Source: an uncultured Lachnospiraceae bacterium
GTDB taxonomy: Bacteria; Bacillota; Clostridia; Lachnospirales; Lachnospiraceae
Direction of reading: 5' to 3'
Assembly (NCBI GenBank): GCA_946413945.1
Contig: CAMKMR010000131.1
Span: 1 to 5,649 of the forward strand
Length of the DNA stretch: 5,649 nucleotides
In this document: positions 1 to 4,233 of the stretch, piece by piece
Layout of the letters: the number at the start of each line of letters is the position of its first letter
How positions within the stretch are numbered: the first letter of the stretch is position 1
Position numbers and translations under genes: made by a program
Notes under the pieces: model-generated
The model's database searches: none
Told to the model about the DNA's origin: nothing
The model's input: only the letters and a program-made list of their open reading frames with translations

Positions 1-1
1 C

Positions 2-409
2 TGCAAAGGATGCAGGAGTTGTCATTCTACTGCAAAATGTGTTCAAAATGATGATGTAAATAAACTCATAAATGAATTTGAGTGGGCAGATATCATTATT
101 TGTGTATCTCCATCATATTGGGCTGATGTGCCTGGACAGTTTAAAGCCTTTATCGATCGCTGTACTCCATGGTGTAATACGCATGAACCTCATGCTTCTT
201 TAGAATCAGGGAAGAAGGGATATGCGATAGTACTTAGAACTGGACCTAATATGAAGGAATGTGAAAGACTTATAGAGACAATCGAGCATTTTTACGGACA
301 TATGGAAATTGAATGTGCCGGAAAGATTGGTTTCACAGGAATTGAATATAAGGAAAATGTAGAAGAACATAGAAAAGAAATAGAAGAGTTCTGTGAGGAT
401 ATATGTTAA
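2..409 (+). CDS. NADPH-dependent FMN reductase / iron-sulfur flavoprotein-like protein (5' partial)
   Basis: The frame is open from base 2 to the TAA at 407-409, giving 135 visible residues; the N-terminal beta strand and phosphate-binding loop of the flavodoxin fold lie off the window. The visible part starts with a compact cysteine cluster, C-x2-C-x2-C-x5-C (residues 1, 4, 7, 13), followed by the strand and loop 'ADIIICVSPSYWADVPGQ' and the helix 'FKAFIDR', the typical second half of the FMN site in NAD(P)H-dependent FMN reductases ('SPxYwxxvpgqlKaFiDR'). The rest is a strand ('GYAIVLRTG'), a helix and an acidic C-terminal helix ending in Cys. The family moves electrons from NAD(P)H or ferredoxin to FMN in the cytoplasm. 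The cysteine spacing fits the iron-sulfur flavoprotein subgroup, which binds a 4Fe-4S cluster, but similar cysteines occur in relatives not shown to bind one. The ATG at base 128 is internal, because homology runs well upstream of it. The true substrate is unknown. Confidence 0.85.
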   Translation, partial: CKGCRSCHSTAKCVQNDDVNKLINEFEWADIIICVSPSYWADVPGQFKAFIDRCTPWCNTHEPHASLESGKKGYAIVLRTGPNMKECERLIETIEHFYGHMEIECAGKIGFTGIEYKENVEEHRKEIEEFCEDIC

Positions 410-454
410 TGGACCTAGGGGGACTGTCCCCTAGGTCCATTCCCTAGGTCCATT
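408..454. repeat. Palindromic REP-like hairpin with a tandem third arm
   Basis: A 14-bp left arm AATGGACCTAGGGG (408-421) and its exact reverse complement CCCCTAGGTCCATT (428-441) flank the 6-nt loop GACTGT. The innermost part can also be read as the quasi-palindrome GGGGAC-T-GTCCCC (419-431). A further copy of the right arm, CCCTAGGTCCATT (442-454), follows immediately as a perfect 13-bp direct repeat of 429-441, so the left arm could pair with either copy. Its first two bases are the last two bases of the upstream gene's stop codon. No T-tract follows, so it is not a standard intrinsic terminator, though it could still affect termination or protect the mRNA 3' end. From memory, GGGGACnGTCCCC cores of this kind recur between genes in many bacteria, often linked to REP-associated (Y1, IS200-like) transposases; no such transposase gene is in this window. 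Confidence 0.8.
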
Positions 455-494
455 CGAACTTATGCATAAAGATTGCCGATGATGGGGTGTATTT

Positions 495-881
495 ATGTCC
501 TACATTTTTATATTGGCAGTTATGTCAGGACTAAAGTTATTTACGTGTGGTATTTTTTTGAAAGCTAATGAAATATTAATGCAGCAGATTGCATTAGACT
601 ATTGCTGCTCGATAGATGATGTAAAGGATGGGAAGAATCATTTTACATTGTATCAGGAATTATCAGATAGAAGAAGTTTTCAGGAAGCTGATAAGTGTTT
701 CCTTAAAATCTGTGTCATTATGCTGATCACACTTATTAAAAATGAGATTTTAAAAAGAGGCATTCTTCCATTTTATGGAACTTCTATATCTCATCTTGCA
801 TCTCAGAGGATTGCTCTTGCATCGGGATTTAAACCTGCCTGGGTAGAACTTATTACTACGAAGAGAAGTAGTGGGGTGTGA
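495..881 (+). pseudogene. GNAT N-acetyltransferase remnant with an internal deletion
   Basis: The frame encodes 128 residues. Residues about 22-74 ('LKANEILMQQIALDYCCSID' onward, through 'FLKICV') resemble the N-terminal domain of a clostridial GNAT-family protein that is normally about 250-260 residues long. Residues about 76-123 ('MLITLIKNEILKRG', 'PFYGTSISHLASQRIALASG', 'FKPAWVELITTK') resemble the extreme C-terminus of the same family. The two parts join near bases 714-722 without a frameshift, so roughly half the protein is missing, including the Q/R-x-x-G-x-G/A loop that grips acetyl-CoA. The product should be catalytically dead. The first 21 residues are hydrophobic and do not look like the family. 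A start at TTG 558 or ATG 579 would fit homology better, although the G-rich TGGGGTGT at 483-490 could act as a weak ribosome-binding site for ATG 495. A small functional protein cannot be excluded, because the frame is intact. Confidence 0.65.
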
Positions 882-894
882 GTAGTGGGGTGTG
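867..894. repeat. Perfect 14-bp tandem duplication across a stop codon
   Basis: AGTAGTGGGGTGTG occurs at 867-880 and again at 881-894 with no gap. The TGA stop of the GNAT remnant (879-881) is formed at the junction of the two units. This is most simply a replication-slippage duplication. The core TGGGGTGT is also found at 483-490, just before the same remnant. Confidence 0.9.
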
Positions 895-906
895 AAGCCT
901 TTTTTC

Positions 907-935
907 TTGCTAGAAAAATAAAAAAATGATAAAAT
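907..935 (+). promoter_or_regulatory. Predicted sigma-A-type promoter for the LURP-one-like gene
   Basis: TTGCTA (907-912) and TAAAAT (930-935) match the -35 (4 of 6) and -10 (5 of 6) consensus hexamers with an ideal 17-bp spacer. The predicted transcription start is near 941-943, which puts the stem-loop at 944-978 at the very 5' end of the message. The region is A/T-rich, so chance -10-like matches are expected; an alternative TATAAA lies at 935-940. The call is inference from consensus only. Confidence 0.5.
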
Positions 936-943
936 ATAAAAAG

Positions 944-978
944 GTATGTAATACAATAGGATAACTGTTGTTACATGC
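944..978 (+). promoter_or_regulatory. 5'-leader stem-loop upstream of the LURP-one-like gene
   Basis: Bases 944-951 pair with 971-978 (8 bp including one G-U) and 954-959 pair with 965-970 (6 bp including one G-U). A 2-nt bulge (TA, 952-953) separates the two helices and the loop is GATAA (960-964). No T-tract follows, so it is not an intrinsic terminator. It would begin within a few bases of the predicted transcription start and ends 15 nt before the Shine-Dalgarno site at 994-997. A 5'-terminal helix of this kind can stabilise an mRNA or regulate it. I do not recognise it as a known riboswitch or protein-binding leader. Confidence 0.5.
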
Positions 979-1006
979 TAAAATTTTGTTATCGGAGTAA
1001 ATGATT

Positions 1007-1510
1007 ATGCCAAGACTTTATATTAAAGCTAAAGATTTAGAAGAAAGCGATGTAGTAAAGGTATTTAATGATAAGGGAAAAGAAGTTTACTATTTAAAGG
1101 ACGATTTTATTGCTACTGGACATAGAATTAAAATATTCCTTGCAGGTACGATCAGTGAATGTGGATATGTGCAGGAGAAAGATGGAGGAAATGGACGTCT
1201 TAAATTTGAGTTCTCAGCCAGAGATAAATTTGGTACAGTTCAGAGAGACTGGATGTCTAGATTCCAGAAGTATGATATTACATACGATGAGGACTGGGTT
1301 GTAAAGGGAGATGCTGTAATCTGGGATTATACAGTTTTATCAGGAGCTTTAGAGATTATGAAGGTAGAAAGAAAACCATATATCATCCCAGGTCAGGCGC
1401 TTAATATGACTGATACATATATCATTGATATCGATAGTGAGTCTGATGTACTTATCGGACTTGCCTTTGCGTTTAGTTTATATGCATTGAACAGATATCA
1501 GTATCAGTAA
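1007..1510 (+). CDS. LURP-one-related / tubby-like beta-barrel protein (YxjI/DUF567-like)
   Basis: The product is 167 residues from ATG 1007. It fits the LURP-one-related (LOR, DUF567) pattern: an N-terminal 'LYIK' strand, 'VFNDKGKEVYYLKDD' (compare 'VyDedGneky.veG'), then short beta strands with 'KYDITYDEDWVVKGD' and 'YIIDIDSESDVL', and finally a hydrophobic helix ('LIGLAFAFSLYALNR'). In this fold a C-terminal helix threads the barrel; it is not a membrane anchor. There is no signal peptide. The biochemical role of bacterial members is unknown; a lipid- or ligand-related role is only inferred from the related tubby and scramblase folds. Start choice: the GGAG at 994-997 lies 9 nt before ATG 1007 but only 3 nt before the in-frame ATG 1001, so 1007 is preferred; 1001 would add Met-Ile. 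The gene has its own predicted promoter and leader hairpin upstream and a terminator downstream, so it is probably transcribed alone. Confidence 0.8.
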   Translation: MPRLYIKAKDLEESDVVKVFNDKGKEVYYLKDDFIATGHRIKIFLAGTISECGYVQEKDGGNGRLKFEFSARDKFGTVQRDWMSRFQKYDITYDEDWVVKGDAVIWDYTVLSGALEIMKVERKPYIIPGQALNMTDTYIIDIDSESDVLIGLAFAFSLYALNRYQYQ

Positions 1511-1527
1511 GATAAGAAAGAATTTTA

Positions 1528-1576
1528 AAGCCTTGATTATTATTAAGAAAATACTAATAATTAAGGCTTATTTTTT
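1528..1576 (+). terminator. Rho-independent terminator
   Basis: AAGCCTTGATTATTA (1528-1542) pairs with TAATAATTAAGGCTT (1555-1569), a 15-bp stem with one G-U pair and a 12-nt A-rich loop, followed by ATTTTTT (1570-1576). The stem base is the G/C-containing part and the upper stem is A/T only. It lies 17 nt after the stop of the LURP-one-like gene and should end that transcript. The Shine-Dalgarno GGAGG of the next gene begins at 1577, directly after the T-tract. Confidence 0.85.
1533..1561 (+). promoter_or_regulatory. Candidate promoter for the DUF1846 gene, nested in the terminator
   Basis: TTGATT (1533-1538) and AATAAT (1556-1561) are separated by 17 bp and match the -35 (4 of 6) and -10 (5 of 6) consensus. 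The predicted start is near 1568, giving a leader of about 18 nt that still holds the GGAGG at 1577-1581. It is proposed because there is no room for a promoter between the terminator and ATG 1586. The alternative is read-through of the terminator. The match is modest and the region is A/T-rich. Confidence 0.3.
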
Positions 1577-1585
1577 GGAGGCAAT

Positions 1586-3070
1586 ATGTATAAAGAAGGA
1601 TTTTCAAACGAGAAGTATACAGAACTTCAGTCAAAACATATTAAAGAAAGGATAGACCAGTTTGGAGGAAAGCTTTACCTTGAATTTGGAGGAAAGCTTT
1701 TTGATGATTTCCATGCAAGCAGAGTATTACCTGGGTTCCATCCTGATTCAAAGATTCAGATGTTGAAGAAACTCTCAGATCAGGCTGAAATTGTTATTGC
1801 TATCAAGGCTGCAGATATTGAAAAGAATAAGGTAAGAGGAGATATCGGTATCACTTATGATCAGGATCTTCTTAGACTTATAGACGCATTTACAAGCAAT
1901 GGACTTTATGTTGGAAGTGTAGTTATCACACAGTTCTCTGAAAATCCATCAGTTCTTAGCTATGAGAAGAAACTTAAAGCATTAGGACTTAAGGTTTTCA
2001 GACATTATAGCATTAAAGGGTATCCATCCAATATTCCTTATATTGTAAGTGATGAAGGATTTGGTAGAAATGATTATATTGAAACAACAAGACCGCTTGT
2101 AGTAGTAACTGCTCCAGGTCCTGGCTCAGGAAAGATGGCTACATGTCTTTCACAGCTTTACCATGAAGCGAAGCATGGAGTTAAGGCTGGATATGCTAAG
2201 TTTGAGACATTCCCAATCTGGAATCTTTCTCTTAACCATCCTGTAAATCTTGCTTATGAAGCTGCAACTGCAGATCTTAATGATGTAAATATGATCGATC
2301 CATTCCATTTAGAAGCTTATGGATTGACAACAGTTAACTATAATAGAGATGTTGAGGTTTTCCCGGTTCTTCACACAATGATGGAAAAGATTCAGGGCAA
2401 GTCAATCTATCAGTCTCCAACAGATATGGGCGTTAATATGGCCGGTTATGGTATTGTTGATGATGAGGCCTGCCGTGAGGCATCAAAGCAGGAAATCATC
2501 AGAAGATATTATGAGGCTCTTGATAATAAGGCGACAGGTTCTGGTTCAGACGAACCTATCACAAAGATAGAGCTTCTTATGGAAAAAGCTGGAATATCTA
2601 TTGCTGACAGACCGGTTGTTGCTGCAGCTAATATCAAGGCTGAAGAGACTGGTGGTCCTGCAGCGGCTATTGAAATGCCTGATGGAAAGATACTTACTGG
2701 CAGAACTTCAGATCTTCTTGGAGCATCAAGTGCAATGCTTCTTAATGCTCTTAAGTATTTTGCAGGTGTTGATGATGCAGCAAGACTTATATCTCCAGAT
2801 GTAATTGAGCCGATCAATAATTTAAAAGTGAGTTATCTTGGGGATCATAATCCTCTTATGCATTTAGATGAGCTCCTTATCGCGCTTTCTATATGTTCAC
2901 TTACAAGTGAGGATGCAAGAAAAGCTTACGCAATGCTTCCAAAACTTGCAGGACTTGAAGTTCATTCTTCAGTTCTTCTTTCACATGAAGATATTGGAGT
3001 ATTTAAGAAGCTTGGATGTCATCTTACATGCGAGCCTAAATATGAAAGAAAGAAATTATATCATAATTAA
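1586..3070 (+). CDS. DUF1846 / UPF0371 family protein
   Basis: The product has 494 residues, the normal full length of this family. The N-terminal signature is intact: 'GFSNEKYTELQSKHI' (5-19), 'GGKLYLEFGGKLFDDFHASR' (27-46), 'VLPGFHPDSKI' (48-58) and 'NKVRGDIGITYD' (81-92). A glycine-rich loop, TAPGPGSGK (175-183), resembles a nucleotide-binding P-loop but has Met instead of Ser/Thr after the Lys and lacks the first Gly of Walker A. The C-terminal half has the conserved 'SPTDMGVNMAGYGI' (277-290) and a GG-P-AAAIEMPDG-x5-TSDLLGASSA block (356-383). No signal peptide or membrane segment is seen, so it should be cytoplasmic. The family is widespread in Firmicutes and some Actinobacteria; its reaction is, as far as I know, not established. 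A GGAGG lies 4 nt before the ATG. The gene is followed 20 nt later by dtd, probably on the same transcript. Confidence 0.95.
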   Translation: MYKEGFSNEKYTELQSKHIKERIDQFGGKLYLEFGGKLFDDFHASRVLPGFHPDSKIQMLKKLSDQAEIVIAIKAADIEKNKVRGDIGITYDQDLLRLIDAFTSNGLYVGSVVITQFSENPSVLSYEKKLKALGLKVFRHYSIKGYPSNIPYIVSDEGFGRNDYIETTRPLVVVTAPGPGSGKMATCLSQLYHEAKHGVKAGYAKFETFPIWNLSLNHPVNLAYEAATADLNDVNMIDPFHLEAYGLTTVNYNRDVEVFPVLHTMMEKIQGKSIYQSPTDMGVNMAGYGIVDDEACREASKQEIIRRYYEALDNKATGSGSDEPITKIELLMEKAGISIADRPVVAAANIKAEETGGPAAAIEMPDGKILTGRTSDLLGASSAMLLNALKYFAGVDDAARLISPDVIEPINNLKVSYLGDHNPLMHLDELLIALSICSLTSEDARKAYAMLPKLAGLEVHSSVLLSHEDIGVFKKLGCHLTCEPKYERKKLYHN

Positions 3071-3090
3071 TTCTTAGCTTTAGGAGTAGT

Positions 3091-3552
3091 ATGAAATTCA
3101 TTATTCAAAGAGTCACACATGCATCTTGCACAGTAGATGGAAATGTTACTGGTTCGATAGATCAGGGTTTTCTTGTGTTTGTTGGCGTTAGTGACAAAGA
3201 TACAAAAGAGATTGTAGATAAGATGGTTCAAAAGATGCTGGGTCTTAGGATTTTTTCAGATGAGGAAGGTAAGATAAATCTTGCTCTTAAGGATGTAAAT
3301 GGCTCTGTCCTTCTTGTTTCGCAGTTTACTCTTTACGCAGATTGTAAAAAAGGCAACAGACCATCTTTTACAGATGCAGGCAGTCCGGATTTTGCAAATG
3401 AAATGTTTAATTATATCATTGAAAGATCAAAATCTTCAGGATTAAAAGTAGAAACTGGAATCTTTGGCGCAGATATGAAGATAGAACTATTAAATGACGG
3501 ACCATTTACTATTATTTTGGATAGTGATGTGATCTGTAGTAAGAAAAATTAA
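3091..3552 (+). CDS. dtd: D-aminoacyl-tRNA deacylase
   Basis: The product has 153 residues, a normal length for Dtd. The enzyme hydrolyses D-amino acids (and glycine mischarged on tRNA-Ala) from tRNA in the cytoplasm, protecting translation from wrong-handed residues. Visible hallmarks are the start 'MKFIIQRVTHASCTVDG', the active-site motif SQFTLYAD (77-84) followed by 'CKKGNRPSF', and the Gly-cis-Pro motif in NDGPFT (135-140; G137-P138), which the partner subunit of the dimer uses to reject L-aminoacyl-tRNA. The usual form of the latter is NDGPVT; the Val-to-Phe change just after the Gly-Pro is a small oddity. AGGAG (3082-3086) lies 4 nt before the ATG. In many Firmicutes dtd sits beside relA; here it lies between DUF1846 and a shikimate kinase-like gene. 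Near its 3' end the gene is intact and complete. Confidence 0.97.
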   Translation: MKFIIQRVTHASCTVDGNVTGSIDQGFLVFVGVSDKDTKEIVDKMVQKMLGLRIFSDEEGKINLALKDVNGSVLLVSQFTLYADCKKGNRPSFTDAGSPDFANEMFNYIIERSKSSGLKVETGIFGADMKIELLNDGPFTIILDSDVICSKKN

Positions 3553-3618
3553 AACTAAATATAAATAATACAGATTAAATATAAAGCAGAAGAGTTCATC
3601 ACTCATGACAAACTATAT

Positions 3619-3623
3619 GGAGG
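3619..3623 (+). promoter_or_regulatory. Ribosome-binding site that sets the kinase start
   Basis: GGAGG lies 8 nt before ATG 3632. The same frame also offers ATG 3605 and ATG 3617, but neither has a comparable site upstream, and the GGAGG would fall inside the coding region if they were used. The start at 3632 also puts the first beta strand and P-loop at the usual distance from the N-terminus. Confidence 0.8.
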
Positions 3624-3631
3624 ATAATCAT

Positions 3632-4144
3632 ATGGGGAAAAAAAGTAACATTACTCTTATAGGTATGCCAGGGTGTGGCAAGAGTACATTAGGTGTTATT
3701 CTTGCTAAAGCAATAAACTATGATTTTCTGGATTCAGATCTTCTGATACAGAAAAAAACCGGGGAAAAATTACAGGCTATTATCAATAAATATGGAAATG
3801 AAAGATTCCGTGAGATAGAGGAGGAAGTGAATGCTTCTATAGATGTTAAAGGAACTGTCATTGCCACAGGTGGAAGTGTGATCTATGGGGAAAAGGCCAT
3901 GAAACACCTTAAGGATATCAGTACTGTAGTTTATATTAAGCTTTCAGCAAATGAGGTTCTAAAAAGGGTAAATAATGTAAAGACCAGAGGAATCTCTATG
4001 AAACAGGGGGAAACTTTACTTGATCTTTATAATAAGAGAGTCCCTCTTTATGAAAAATATGCTGATTTGATAGTAGATTGTGATGAAATGACTACGTCAG
4101 AATCATTAAATGCTATCCTTAATGACCTAGGTTTTGAAGTTTAG
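3632..4144 (+). CDS. Shikimate kinase-like P-loop kinase
   Basis: From ATG 3632 the protein is 170 residues, the usual size of shikimate kinase, which phosphorylates shikimate at the 3-OH with ATP. Motifs in order: Walker A GMPGCGKST (11-19); LDSD (33-36), matching the Asp-x-Asp that contacts Mg2+ and shikimate; ERFREIE (57-63), holding the substrate-binding Arg; ATGGSVIY (78-85), where the family normally has three glycines (GGG) but the third is Ser here; a lid segment with TRGI (118-121) where RPLL is usual; and NKRVPLYEKYAD (134-145), with the second substrate Arg at 136. The fold and most catalytic residues are present, so kinase activity is likely. The GGS and RGI changes look like a recurrent clostridial subgroup whose substrate may not be shikimate, so no gene symbol is given. 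It lies 79 nt after dtd and 89 nt before lepA, with no other aromatic-pathway gene in view. Confidence 0.85.
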   Translation: MGKKSNITLIGMPGCGKSTLGVILAKAINYDFLDSDLLIQKKTGEKLQAIINKYGNERFREIEEEVNASIDVKGTVIATGGSVIYGEKAMKHLKDISTVVYIKLSANEVLKRVNNVKTRGISMKQGETLLDLYNKRVPLYEKYADLIVDCDEMTTSESLNAILNDLGFEV

Positions 4145-4233
4145 ATTGATAAAGGATATAAGTTTTTAAATGCAGCAGATGTGTTTTTAACACCTATATC
4201 TTAAAAGCAAAATATAAACAGGAAAGATAAAAG
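4145..4233 (+). other. Intergenic leader before lepA
   Basis: This 89-nt A/T-rich gap holds a perfect small hairpin GTGTT-TTT-AACAC (4181-4193). A weak outer pairing of GATATA (4155-4160) with TATATC (4195-4200) could enclose it. A -35-like TTAACA (4187-4192) and -10-like TATAAA (4213-4218) are 20 bp apart, too far for a good promoter. AGGA (4220-4223) is the likely, rather distant, ribosome-binding site for lepA. No T-tract follows the hairpin, so I do not call a terminator. Confidence 0.4.

Noticed and set aside
408..441. Palindrome as an intrinsic terminator for the flavoprotein gene
   Set aside because: The stem is strong but is followed by CCCTAGGTCC, not a T-tract, so it was listed as a repeat; an effect on the transcript end remains possible.
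495..557. Hydrophobic N-terminus of the GNAT remnant as a signal peptide or membrane anchor
   Set aside because: The stretch lies before the point where GNAT-family resemblance begins and is probably untranslated leader read in frame; a start at 558 or 579 fits better.
855..872. ACTAC/GTAGT inverted repeat near the end of the GNAT remnant, with TTTTTT further on (899-905)
   Set aside because: The stem is only 5 bp and over 25 nt separate it from the T-run, so it is not a credible intrinsic terminator.
750..956. 68-residue minus-strand frame opposite the GNAT remnant's end
   Set aside because: It is antisense to sequence that matches the GNAT C-terminus on the + strand, and the rest covers an A/T-rich promoter region; the product looks like translated poly-A/T.
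1661..1700. 16-bp direct repeat TTTGGAGGAAAGCTTT at 1661-1676 and 1685-1700
   Set aside because: It encodes the twice-used FGGKL of the DUF1846 N-terminal signature, a protein-level feature of the family, so no separate DNA function is needed. The internal GGAGG is not followed by a suitable start.
2509..2817. 102-residue open frame on the minus strand
   Set aside because: It is antisense to the conserved C-terminal half of the DUF1846 gene, has no ribosome-binding site that stands out and has a low-complexity Ser/Ala-rich product.
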